Both the position numbers and the translations under genes were made by a program. A DNA stretch of 64,000 bases, from contig NZ_CP137920.1 in assembly GCF_033708015.1 (NCBI RefSeq), positions 2,790,001-2,854,000 on the forward strand, read 5' to 3'. A model generated the notes under the pieces. It did no database searches, had not been told where the DNA came from, and saw nothing but the letters and a program-made list of their open reading frames with translations. Below, one piece after another: positions 30,775-39,318 of the stretch; position 1 is the first letter of the stretch, and every line of letters starts with the position of its first letter. The stretch is from Proteus vulgaris. GTDB lineage: Bacteria; Pseudomonadota; Gammaproteobacteria; Enterobacterales; Enterobacteriaceae.

Positions 30775-32043
30775 TTATAAATCAGCCCGCATTAATTGTG
30801 TTGAGTTTGAATTTAACTCAATCCCATTACTTTTACCAACGACAACCGTACCACCTAAGTTACATAAATGATGACCGAAGCCACAGTTAGGTTCAAATGC
30901 AAATGTCATCCCTTCTTGTAATACAATTTCTCGTCCCGGATTTGGTAATCGTTCAATTTGTTTATAACGACTAGCCAATGGCAATGATTCAATACCCGGA
31001 GCAGTACCAAAGCCAATAGGCCCGTAAGGATTAATGCTATGGATAAGTGGATGTACATGCCATCCTCCTGATTTTAATAATGGTTTTTCCATTAAATCAA
31101 CGACTTCACCAAAAGTAACACCCGCCTTTAAATGTTCAACACCTATTTGATAACATTCACGAGCAACCAAAGCGGCTTTTTCTAAATTCTCATGAATTTT
31201 ACCCACGGCAACGGCAGCTTGGTGTTGTGTTTCATACATGCCATATAAAGCGAAGATTTCTGATAACACAATATCCCCCATTTGAATTTCACGAGGGGCT
31301 TGTGAACGATATTGCCAAGCTGGAGGCCCCCAACCGATGTATTCAGAACCTGAACCCATGAGAATTTCAGCCGTAAACCCACCTCTGGATAAACACGTCG
31401 CAGTAATAGCAGCAGCAAGATCGGCTTCTGTCGCTCCTGGTCTGGTTGTCACGCGCATAGCTTCACTCATTGCTTCACCAATGGTTGCCGCATATCTTAT
31501 GTGAGCCAGTTCTTCTTCACTTTTGATCGATGCGCGTTTAAAGAAATCACGATAAACACAACTAAATTTAGCATAAGGAAATGCATCTTTAATACCGTTT
31601 AGAGTATTAAATGGCATTGCACCATCAAAGTAGAATGGAGGATAAGGCTCTAAACCAATCACACCAATATGTGCATTTTGTTGCACTCCCATTTCTTTCA
31701 ACAATCGGGCAATATTACGCCCTGTTTTTCCTACAACAAGATTATCTTCATCAATCCACTGCAAATCACCGCGTAGTTTTGCTTGCATATGATCAGCGAT
31801 CATCATTGGTGCAAAAGTAACGATAAGTGGTTTTTTATCTTCATGAAAAATAACGACCGCCCCGAGTCGATCATTTGTAAAATAGTGATCAATACAAAAT
31901 GGTGCGGGTGCGGCAGATTCTCTATCACCATAGACAATCAATGTATCTAGCTGATTATCTTTCATAATATCTCGAGCTAACTGCCAGCGTCTGTCTCTTT
32001 CTTGTAAAGAAAAACTCGCTGGGATCTCCAATTTATTATTCAT
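30775..32043 (-). CDS. M24 (pita-bread fold) protein, probably not a metallopeptidase
   Basis: 422 residues with a creatinase/prolidase N-domain (about 1-165) and an M24 C-domain (about 180-422). Aligned to aminopeptidase P, several metal ligands are altered: the first Asp is Glu (GDIVLSE), the second Asp eleven residues on is Gln (YETQ), the first Glu is kept (FAFEPN) and the last Glu is Gly (NLGGTVVV). It may therefore act like creatinase, which shares the fold without metal, or on another small C-N substrate. ATG 32043 is chosen, with AAGG about eight bases upstream; an ATG six codons earlier has no such site. It is cotranscribed with the TetR gene. Annotated by many pipelines as Xaa-Pro peptidase; the ligand changes argue for caution. 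Confidence 0.8.
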   Translation of the reverse strand: MNNKLEIPASFSLQERDRRWQLARDIMKDNQLDTLIVYGDRESAAPAPFCIDHYFTNDRLGAVVIFHEDKKPLIVTFAPMMIADHMQAKLRGDLQWIDEDNLVVGKTGRNIARLLKEMGVQQNAHIGVIGLEPYPPFYFDGAMPFNTLNGIKDAFPYAKFSCVYRDFFKRASIKSEEELAHIRYAATIGEAMSEAMRVTTRPGATEADLAAAITATCLSRGGFTAEILMGSGSEYIGWGPPAWQYRSQAPREIQMGDIVLSEIFALYGMYETQHQAAVAVGKIHENLEKAALVARECYQIGVEHLKAGVTFGEVVDLMEKPLLKSGGWHVHPLIHSINPYGPIGFGTAPGIESLPLASRYKQIERLPNPGREIVLQEGMTFAFEPNCGFGHHLCNLGGTVVVGKSNGIELNSNSTQLMRADL

Positions 32044-32059
32044 AATAGTACCTTTTAAC

Positions 32060-32079
32060 ATTCATTCATTTGAATGAAT
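32060..32079 (-). promoter_or_regulatory. Predicted TetR-family operator
   Basis: Perfect 9-base arms ATTCATTCA (32060-32068) and TGAATGAAT (32071-32079) around a TT centre, 17 bases upstream of the M24-fold gene and overlapping its leader. Size and symmetry are typical of TetR-family operators; the partner gene in the operon encodes one. Confidence 0.65.
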
Positions 32080-32152
32080 TAAATTTACCCCTAATATTTA
32101 TGATAATCAATGATTCACTTGATCAAAAAATGCGCTTTTAAAGGAGAAAAAA

Positions 32153-32186
32153 AAGATCTGCAATATCAAGGGATATTACAGATCTT
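32153..32186 (-). terminator. hcaT terminator
   Basis: Fifteen-base arms at 32153-32167 and 32172-32186 with one mismatch and a four-base loop. On the minus strand they are followed by eight T. Lies 21 bases beyond the hcaT stop. Confidence 0.9.
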
Positions 32187-32206
32187 AATTTTTATGAAAT
32201 AAAAAA

Positions 32207-33361
32207 TTAGGTATTTTGAGGCTGTACTTTGGGTCTGATAAACATAGCAGGGATCGTTAATGCGGCCATTAACCAGAAGATCAATGATTCTTGATTAGGT
32301 AGTTTTTCATACAACCAACCAGAGACAATGGTCATGATCGCAATACTGCCGCCCATCGCTAATGCTGAATACACTGCTTGTAGACGAATAATTTCGTGCT
32401 CTTGACGTGCACTAATAAAACGCATCGCAGCTAAATGGCACACTGTAAATGTACCACTATGTAATATCTGAACAATAATAAGCGCAGGTAATGCGGTAAA
32501 ACTTCCCATTAATCCCCAACGCAACAGTCCAGCAAAAGCAGAAAGTAAGAGTAGATTTCTTGCACTCCAACGGCGGAATAAACGATGGCTCAGCATAAAA
32601 ACAACCACTTCTGAAACCACACCTAATGACCAAAGATAGCCAATTGTTGCGGTATCATATCCCGCTTTTTCCCAATAAAGTGCACTAAAGCCATAATAAG
32701 CTGCGTGTGCACCTTGCAATAAAGAGACACATAGCAGAAAACGCCAAACGGGACCATCTGAAATGAGTTTTATAAAGGACACATTATTGTGTTCTGCTTT
32801 TTTCACTTTACCCTGTGGCATAACTTTAGGGCGTAGCATAGATGTCAGGAATAGTGCAAATGTACTGGCAATCAATCCATAAAGAATAATGGGATGTCCA
32901 AACGCATCAATTAAAATGCCTAACAATGATGAGCTAATAATAAAAGCGATTGAGCCCCAAACTCGGATTTTTCCATAATTAAAAGGAAACTGCTTTTGCC
33001 ACGTTCCGGCTAGAGAATCCCCTAAAGGCACCATTGGTGAAAAGAAAACGTTAAACCCGGTCATCACAAAGAATAACCATGCCCAATGACTCCCCATCAT
33101 AAATGCAACAGTAAAAAGTAATGAAAGAAAAGCGAATAATCTCAATGCAGTGATAAGTTTTGATGGATCCTTTACCGCAGGCGTTAAAATTAGGCTACCA
33201 ACAAAACGTGCGGTTAAACCTACACCCAATAATAGACCTATCATTGCAGGATCGACACCCTCTCCTTTTAGCCATATGGACCAAAAAGGCAAAAAGATAC
33301 CGTATGAAAAGAAATAGGTAAAATAATCTAAGGCAAGCCACAATGTTGATGGAATAACCAT
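32207..33361 (-). CDS. hcaT: MFS transporter HcaT-like
   Basis: 384 residues, about twelve transmembrane helices, MFS family. Close to E. coli HcaT, a putative 3-phenylpropionate permease (SYGIFLPFWSIWLKG, FNVFFSPMVPLGDSLA, GTWQKQFPFNYGKIRVWGS, LLQGAHAAYYGFSALYW). In E. coli it lies next to the hca catabolic genes, which are not in this window, so the substrate here is not certain. ATG 33361 is chosen: a GGGGGA lies five bases upstream and the family starts MV; a start four codons earlier lies close to the glyA terminator. It is downstream of glyA and its terminator. Confidence 0.9.
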   Translation of the reverse strand: MVIPSTLWLALDYFTYFFSYGIFLPFWSIWLKGEGVDPAMIGLLLGVGLTARFVGSLILTPAVKDPSKLITALRLFAFLSLLFTVAFMMGSHWAWLFFVMTGFNVFFSPMVPLGDSLAGTWQKQFPFNYGKIRVWGSIAFIISSSLLGILIDAFGHPIILYGLIASTFALFLTSMLRPKVMPQGKVKKAEHNNVSFIKLISDGPVWRFLLCVSLLQGAHAAYYGFSALYWEKAGYDTATIGYLWSLGVVSEVVVFMLSHRLFRRWSARNLLLLSAFAGLLRWGLMGSFTALPALIIVQILHSGTFTVCHLAAMRFISARQEHEIIRLQAVYSALAMGGSIAIMTIVSGWLYEKLPNQESLIFWLMAALTIPAMFIRPKVQPQNT

Positions 33362-33384
33362 CCAATCCCCCATTTTTAAGATGC

Positions 33385-33422
33385 AAAAAAACCCGCCAAG
33401 AACAAGTTCTCGAAGCGGGCTT
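33385..33422 (-). terminator. glyA terminator
   Basis: CCCGC (33392-33396 region) pairs with GCGGG (33415-33419), with a further AGAAC/GTTCT pairing inside. On the minus strand it is followed by TTTTTTT. Lies about 31 bases past the glyA stop and just before hcaT. Confidence 0.85.
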
Positions 33423-33453
33423 GTACAACGGGTTTTATTATATCGTTACAAAC

Positions 33454-34707
33454 TTATGCGTAAACTGGAAATTTAGCGCAGATATCCAAGACTTTTTGTT
33501 TCACTTTCTCAATGTTCGCTTCATCATTGATATTATCAAGGACATCACACATCCAACCGGCTAATTCACGAGCTTCCGCTTCTTTAAAACCACGACGTGT
33601 AATTGCTGGAGAACCAATACGAACACCAGAAGTTACAAATGGGCTACGTGGATCATTTGGTACACTGTTTTTGTTAACAGTGATATTTGCACGACCCAGT
33701 GCAGCATCTGCGTCTTTACCTGTAATATCTTTATCAACTAAATCTAATAAAAACAGGTGGTTTTCAGTTCCGCCAGATACTACTTTATAACCGCGATCTA
33801 AGAAAACTTCTACCATTGCTTTCGAGTTTTTAGCAACTTGTTGCTGATAAACTTTAAATTCTGGTTCCATCGCTTCTTTTAATGCAACCGCTTTACCTGC
33901 AATAACATGCATTAAAGGGCCACCTTGAGAGCCTGGGAATACAGCAGAGTTCAGTTTTTTATAAAACTCTTCATCACCACCTTTAGCAAGAATAAGACCA
34001 CCACGTGGACCTGCTAAAGTTTTGTGGGTTGTTGTTGTAACAACATGCGCATGAGGAACAGGGTTAGGATAAACACCCGCAGCAACCATACCTGCTACGT
34101 GTGCCATATCAACAAATAAGAATGCACCAATGCTGTCTGCAATTTCACGCATTTTAGCCCAATCAACCAGACCAGAATAAGCAGAGAACCCACCAATGAT
34201 CATTTTTGGTTGATGTTTTTTAGCTTGAACAGCGATATCTTCGTAATCGATTTTACCTGATTCATCAATACCATAAGGTACGATATTATACAGTTTACCC
34301 GAGAAGTTAACGGGTGAACCATGAGTTAAGTGGCCGCCTTGCGCTAGGTTCATACCTAAAACAGTATCACCTGGTTTTAATAATGCCATATAGACAGCGG
34401 CATTCGCTTGAGAGCCTGAGTGAGGCTGTACGTTAGCATAATCTGCACCAAATAATGCTTTTGCACGATCGATAGCCAGTTGCTCTACAACATCCACATA
34501 CTCACAACCACCGTAGTAACGTTTACCCGGATAGCCTTCAGCATATTTATTTGTCAGCTGAGATCCCTGCGCCTGCATAACACGAGGGCTGGTATAATTT
34601 TCAGAAGCAATAAGTTCGATGTGCTCTTCTTGACGAGTCACTTCACCTTCCATTGCATTCCATAATTCTGGATCGTAATCAGCAATATTCATTTCACGTT
34701 TTAACAT
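33454..34707 (-). CDS. glyA: Serine hydroxymethyltransferase
   Basis: 417 residues. PLP enzyme that converts serine and tetrahydrofolate to glycine and 5,10-methylene-THF. The PLP lysine is in [16 protein letters not shown]. The start [12 protein letters not shown] is identical in style to E. coli. A PurR box and a TATAAT lie upstream, and hmp is divergent, as in E. coli. Confidence 0.98.
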   Translation of the reverse strand: MLKREMNIADYDPELWNAMEGEVTRQEEHIELIASENYTSPRVMQAQGSQLTNKYAEGYPGKRYYGGCEYVDVVEQLAIDRAKALFGADYANVQPHSGSQANAAVYMALLKPGDTVLGMNLAQGGHLTHGSPVNFSGKLYNIVPYGIDESGKIDYEDIAVQAKKHQPKMIIGGFSAYSGLVDWAKMREIADSIGAFLFVDMAHVAGMVAAGVYPNPVPHAHVVTTTTHKTLAGPRGGLILAKGGDEEFYKKLNSAVFPGSQGGPLMHVIAGKAVALKEAMEPEFKVYQQQVAKNSKAMVEVFLDRGYKVVSGGTENHLFLLDLVDKDITGKDADAALGRANITVNKNSVPNDPRSPFVTSGVRIGSPAITRRGFKEAEARELAGWMCDVLDNINDEANIEKVKQKVLDICAKFPVYA

Positions 34708-34819
34708 TCACATCTCCTGACTCAGCTAACTTCACTAAAGACAAACTCCCATTTGGGAGAAAGAATGCCATACAGTGTAAACTCTTTTTCTTCATTGAGA
34801 TACCCCTTAATGAAAAAAT

Positions 34820-34835
34820 ACGCAATCGTTTGCCA
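34820..34835. promoter_or_regulatory. PurR box of glyA
   Basis: ACGCAATCGTTTGCCA on the plus strand matches the PurR consensus ACGCAAACGTTTNCNT at 12 of 14 defined positions. It lies about 115 bases upstream of glyA, just downstream of the -10 TATAAT, so bound PurR would block initiation. E. coli glyA has a PurR site in its control region. Confidence 0.75.
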
Positions 34836-34839
34836 TCCA

Positions 34840-34870
34840 ATTATAACAGTACATTATTACTTTTTAACAA
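34840..34870 (-). promoter_or_regulatory. Candidate glyA promoter
   Basis: On the minus strand TATAAT at 34845-34840, with a poorly matching GTTAAA 17 bases upstream or TTGTTA at 19 bases. The PurR box begins five bases downstream of the -10. Confidence 0.5.
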
Positions 34871-35009
34871 CCTCATTTTATCCTGCGCTTATTCCTCTTT
34901 TTGAGGCACATCTCGTCTTATTTTGCAAACCCCCCACATCATTCTCTAAGAATTGAGATTTTTTGTTAAAAAATAAAAACAGAGATTTACAAAATAATCA
35001 AAAAGAGAT

Positions 35010-35032
35010 AAGTTGCATATAAAATGCAATTT
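35010..35032. promoter_or_regulatory. NsrR box of hmp
   Basis: An 11-1-11 inverted repeat: AAGTTGCATAT (35010-35020), one base, AAATGCAATTT (35022-35032). This fits the NsrR consensus of AANATGCATTT half-sites. It overlaps a TATAAA at 35018-35023, 42-64 bases before the hmp start, consistent with repression relieved by nitric oxide. Confidence 0.85.
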
Positions 35033-35073
35033 ATAAAAATTCACAATAAACTGAAAATTTTTCAGGAGCAATT

Positions 35074-36273
35074 ATGTTAGATGCACAAACTATCACGACA
35101 ATTAAATCAACAATTCCCCTCATTGCTAGAACAGGTCCTGCATTAACTGCCCATTTTTATGAGCGAATGTTTTCTCGCCATCCAGAGTTAAAAGACATTT
35201 TCACGATGAGTCATCAAAGCAGTGGTGCGCAACGTGAAGCCTTATTTAATGCGATATGTGCTTATGCAATGAACATTGAAAACTTAGCCACCATTTTGCC
35301 TGCTGTTGAAAAAATCGCACAAAAACACGCCAGTTTAAATATTCTTCCTGAACACTATCCCATCGTTGGTGAAAATTTATTAGCCACAATTGATGAGATG
35401 TTTAGTCCTGGACAAGAAGTACTCGACGCTTGGGGTGCGGCTTATCAAGTATTGGCTGATGTCTTTATCAAACGCGAAGAGCAAATTTATCAACAAAAAG
35501 AACAAGCAAACGGAGGTTGGAGAGGACTACGAAACTTTAAAGTTAAACATAAAGTAAAACAAAGTGATGTTATTACCAGTTTTGAATTAGAGCCCGAAGA
35601 TGGACTTCCTGTGACTGCTTATCAAGCAGGGCAATATTTAAGTCTTTATATCCGTAATGAACATCTTGAAAACCAAGAAATACGTCAATATTCATTAACT
35701 CAATCTTCAAATAATAAAACCTATCGCATCGCAGTAAAACGCGAAGATCAAGGCATTTTATCCAATTTTCTTCATAACCATGTTCAAGAAGGTGATACTT
35801 TACAAGTCGCAGCACCAGGGGGAGATTTTTATTTAGATGTATCACCAACCACACCAGTCACCTTAATTTCAGCTGGAGTGGGTTTAACGCCAATGCTATC
35901 TATGTTACACACACTTTCAGCTCATCAAGCTAATATTAATTGGTTACATGCGGCTGAACATGGTGGTGTTCATGCGTTTAAAGATGAAGTTAATCAAATC
36001 GGCAATCAACTTTCGCACTATCAACAAGCAATATGGTATCGCACACCACGTTCTGAAGACGTGCAAAATACAGATTATCAATTCGAAGGCTTAATGACAT
36101 TAAACCAAGTGGAAGATTGGTTAGTTATTCCTGATATGCATTTCTATTTTTGTGGTCCATTGCCTTTTATGCAATCTATTGCTAAGCAACTTATTGAATT
36201 AGGTATTCATAGTGAAAAACTTCATTATGAATGTTTTGGTCCTCATGCTGTTATTACACAAGATCAACAATAG
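35074..36273 (+). CDS. hmp: Flavohaemoglobin (nitric oxide dioxygenase)
   Basis: 399 residues. Hmp oxidises NO to nitrate with O2 and NADPH. The globin domain (1-140) has the proximal histidine H85 (AQKHASL) and distal Y29 and Q53. The FAD domain (about 150-255, RQYSLTQ, GGDFYLDV) and NAD domain (about 260-395, LISAGVGLTPMLSML, YFCGPLPFM) follow. AGGAG lies six bases before ATG. The NsrR box upstream indicates NO induction. Divergent from glyA, as in E. coli. Confidence 0.98.
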   Translation: MLDAQTITTIKSTIPLIARTGPALTAHFYERMFSRHPELKDIFTMSHQSSGAQREALFNAICAYAMNIENLATILPAVEKIAQKHASLNILPEHYPIVGENLLATIDEMFSPGQEVLDAWGAAYQVLADVFIKREEQIYQQKEQANGGWRGLRNFKVKHKVKQSDVITSFELEPEDGLPVTAYQAGQYLSLYIRNEHLENQEIRQYSLTQSSNNKTYRIAVKREDQGILSNFLHNHVQEGDTLQVAAPGGDFYLDVSPTTPVTLISAGVGLTPMLSMLHTLSAHQANINWLHAAEHGGVHAFKDEVNQIGNQLSHYQQAIWYRTPRSEDVQNTDYQFEGLMTLNQVEDWLVIPDMHFYFCGPLPFMQSIAKQLIELGIHSEKLHYECFGPHAVITQDQQ

Positions 36274-36310
36274 AAATACCTTTATTAACGTTCAATTTTA
36301 AATTGAAGAA

Positions 36311-36346
36311 AAAAGCGCTGATAAAATTATATTTACTAGCGCTTTT
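36311..36346. terminator. Terminator between hmp and convergent membrane gene
   Basis: AAAAGCGCT (36311-36319) pairs with AGCGCTTTT (36338-36346) across an 18-base loop. T-rich on both strands, between convergent genes. Confidence 0.65.
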
Positions 36347-36366
36347 ATTGATTATTTTACTGCTTT

Positions 36367-37014
36367 TTATGATTGATATTTATTTTCAATCGCAGTAGGA
36401 ATAACATGATCTTTAGCAGAAAAACCATACCAAATAACACTCGCTAAACAGAGCGTATAACCAAATAATTCACTGCCCTCTTCCACCATATTTTTAACAG
36501 CACGGTTATAATCTTCGCCTAATAATTTATGCCAAAGTATTCCCATCCCAAATAAACGAGAAAACAGTAAAATACATAATAGACCCGCGACTAACATTCC
36601 ATGGCTCGGATGAGTAATAAAGTGAATTAAACCTTTTAACGTTCTCTTACCTTCTCTAATTGCAACTGCAATACAAATAAACGCCACCGTTAGCGCAAAC
36701 CAAACCCAAGAACCATGTGCAATCTGATCAAATACACCGTCTAACTCACGAATTAAAATACACAAGAAAAAGCCCATAATAAGCGTGAACGCCCCCCGTT
36801 GTTCACTTTCTTGGCACGCTTTAACAAAAAAGAATAAGCAGATAATCGCGACAATAATCTCTTGACCTAATTCAGTTACCGATGTTTCAGAAATACCATT
36901 ATCAAACACCAAAATATCAAGAAAGATAAATCCCGTAGTGATAGCGATTAACACTGCTGCACATAAAAATAAAGCAAGACACTTTAATAAATAATTAAAC
37001 ACTTTTTTGCCCAT
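36367..37014 (-). CDS. Integral membrane protein of unknown function
   Basis: 215 residues, with about five to six hydrophobic helices (roughly 10-33, 48-66, 72-90, 102-120, 138-155, 180-198) separated by short polar loops. Conserved-looking charged features are ESEQRG, IRELDGVFD and EEGSELFGY, the Glu residues within or next to helices. I recognise no E. coli counterpart and no named family. It lies alone between hmp and glnB. The ATG at 37014 has AAGG only one base upstream, so the start is less certain. Codon use is like its neighbours. Confidence 0.75.
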   Translation of the reverse strand: MGKKVFNYLLKCLALFLCAAVLIAITTGFIFLDILVFDNGISETSVTELGQEIIVAIICLFFFVKACQESEQRGAFTLIMGFFLCILIRELDGVFDQIAHGSWVWFALTVAFICIAVAIREGKRTLKGLIHFITHPSHGMLVAGLLCILLFSRLFGMGILWHKLLGEDYNRAVKNMVEEGSELFGYTLCLASVIWYGFSAKDHVIPTAIENKYQS

Positions 37015-37198
37015 ACCTTAATGATTTTTAATATTGATGATAATAACTTTCCTTAAAAGTTATTGAATAACATTTTGTGCCTTGAAGTTAACAAAAAATA
37101 GTAAAATAAATTGTTCAGTATCATCAATAGACTTGTATAAGATATAAATAGCATTATAGGCAAAACATAAAAAAACTAATTATGTACAAGAAAAAGAA

Positions 37199-37233
37199 AA
37201 AGCTCGATATTTTGATTAAAAATATCGAGCTTT
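37199..37233 (-). terminator. glnB terminator
   Basis: Fifteen-base perfect arms at 37199-37213 and 37219-37233 (AAAGCTCGATATTTT and its complement) with a five-base loop. The minus strand continues CTTTTTCTT-like T-rich sequence. It ends the glrK-to-glnB cluster. Confidence 0.9.
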
Positions 37234-37274
37234 AATAAAAATGCAGAATATATTTATTTGGCTTAAATTAATAA

Positions 37275-37625
<351 letters not shown>

Positions 37626-37628
37626 CTA

Positions 37629-39245
37629 TTACCAGTTGTGGCGACCAAAACCGCTTGTAATTGGGTATCTGCGATCTTTACCAAAATTACGACTTGTAAT
37701 ACGTGGCCCAACAGGGGCTTGACGTCGCTTATATTCATTAATATCGACTAATTTTATCACTTTACGGACTGTCGCTTCATCAAATCCGACTGCAACTAAA
37801 TCAGATACAGATTTATCTTGTTCAACATAACCTTCAAGAATAGCATCCAGAATGTCATAAGGAGGTAAATTATCTTGGTCTGTCTGTCCCGGTGCAAGTT
37901 CTGCTGATGGTGGCCTATCAATAACACGCTGAGGAATAGCGGGTGAAAGTGTATTACGATATTTAGAAAGTTCAAAAACTAACGTTTTAGGTACATCTTT
38001 TAGTACATCAAAACCACCCGCCATATCACCATACAATGTGGAGTATCCCACGGCTGATTCACTTTTATTGCTTGTCGTTAACACTAAACGGCGACGTTTA
38101 TTCGACATTGCCATCAAAATAACAGCACGACAACGTGCTTGTAAATTTTCTTCGGTAGTATCTGCCGCGGTATCTTTAAAAATAGGGGCAAGCTGAGTCA
38201 TAAAAGCATCAAACATGGGTTCAATGGAAACCGTATCAAACTCAACACCTAATAAATCTGCTTGTTCTTTTGCGTCATGAATACTCATTTCTGAAGTATA
38301 ACGAAATGGCATCATAACAGCCTGAACACTCTCTTTTCCTAAGGCATCAGCCGCGATAGCAACCGTTAATCCAGAATCAATACCACCAGATAATCCAAGA
38401 ATTGCACCTTTAAAACCGTTTTTAATGACATAATCACGTGTTGCAAGCACTAACGCTTGATAAACTTGCGCTAAAGGTGAAAGTTCTGGCGCAGGATCTT
38501 CCATCGGAATAATATTTAATTCGTCAAATTCAACGATGGTAGTTTGCTCATCAAATGCGGCTAAACGATGCGTAATAGTACCGCGTTCATCAAATACTTT
38601 TGAACAACCATCAAACACCAACTCATCTTGACCACCAATTTGGTTAAGATAAATCACAGGAAGATGTGTTCTTTGGCAATGTTCTTTAATGAGTTGTGTA
38701 CGAACATGGGGTTTTTCACGGTTATAAGGAGATGCATTAATAGATAGAACGAGATCAGCACCTGCTTGCTTTAATGCATCGATAGGTTCATTGATCCAAA
38801 TATCTTCACAAATTAACAAACCTAGATGGTAGCCTTTAAATGGTACCACACAGCGCTCATTGCCTTGTTGAAAATAACGCTTCTCATCAAACACACCATA
38901 ATTAGGTAATTGCTGTTTGAAATAACGCGCTTGTAATTCACCTTTATAGAAAAATGAAAGTGCATTGTAAATTTTGCCGTTTTGCCACCAAGGATGTCCA
39001 ACAACAATCGCCGTTTTTTTACTTGCTTGTTCTAAACGCGTAAGTTGTGTTTCACAACGCTGTTGGAAATCAGGACGAAATAGCAGATCTTCAGGAGAGT
39101 AACCGCATAAAGCCAATTCAGAGAACATGACTAAATCAGCCTCTTCTTGTGCTTTAACGGTAGATAACATGCGTTCGCAGTTACCTTCAATATCGCCAAC
39201 AACCCAATTAAGTTGAGCCATGGCGAGTTTTAGTTTACGACTCAT
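37629..39245 (-). CDS. nadE: Glutamine-dependent NAD+ synthetase
   Basis: 538 residues, two-domain enzyme. The N-terminal nitrilase-like glutaminase (about 1-260) has the catalytic cysteine in GLLICEDIWI, and the C-terminal ATP-pyrophosphatase synthetase domain has GLSGGIDSGL. It makes NAD from deamido-NAD, ATP and glutamine. E. coli has only the shorter NH3-dependent type. The start ATG 39245 (MSRKLKLAMAQLNWVVG) is chosen; GGAGAG lies ten bases upstream. Located between glrR and glnB, the link to PII suggesting glutamine-status coordination. Confidence 0.96.
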   Translation of the reverse strand: MSRKLKLAMAQLNWVVGDIEGNCERMLSTVKAQEEADLVMFSELALCGYSPEDLLFRPDFQQRCETQLTRLEQASKKTAIVVGHPWWQNGKIYNALSFFYKGELQARYFKQQLPNYGVFDEKRYFQQGNERCVVPFKGYHLGLLICEDIWINEPIDALKQAGADLVLSINASPYNREKPHVRTQLIKEHCQRTHLPVIYLNQIGGQDELVFDGCSKVFDERGTITHRLAAFDEQTTIVEFDELNIIPMEDPAPELSPLAQVYQALVLATRDYVIKNGFKGAILGLSGGIDSGLTVAIAADALGKESVQAVMMPFRYTSEMSIHDAKEQADLLGVEFDTVSIEPMFDAFMTQLAPIFKDTAADTTEENLQARCRAVILMAMSNKRRRLVLTTSNKSESAVGYSTLYGDMAGGFDVLKDVPKTLVFELSKYRNTLSPAIPQRVIDRPPSAELAPGQTDQDNLPPYDILDAILEGYVEQDKSVSDLVAVGFDEATVRKVIKLVDINEYKRRQAPVGPRITSRNFGKDRRYPITSGFGRHNW

Positions 39246-39318
39246 AACAATTAGTCTCTCCGCTATCTTCCGCATAAAAGGAAAGTTAGTTTAAAAATAT
39301 ATTCGTTATCTGAAAAGG

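Larger units (their letters stand above)
34708..35073. other. Divergent regulatory region glyA-hmp
   Basis: 366 bases with no gene. The glyA side has a PurR box and a TATAAT; the hmp side has an NsrR box and TATAAA elements. The middle (34850-35005) is AT-rich with no structure I can name. I do not see convincing MetR half-sites. Confidence 0.7.

Noticed and set aside
34653..34956. Small plus-strand frames in the glyA-hmp region
   Set aside because: Overlap the glyA promoter and PurR box, with no ribosome binding site and composition expected of AT-rich non-coding DNA.
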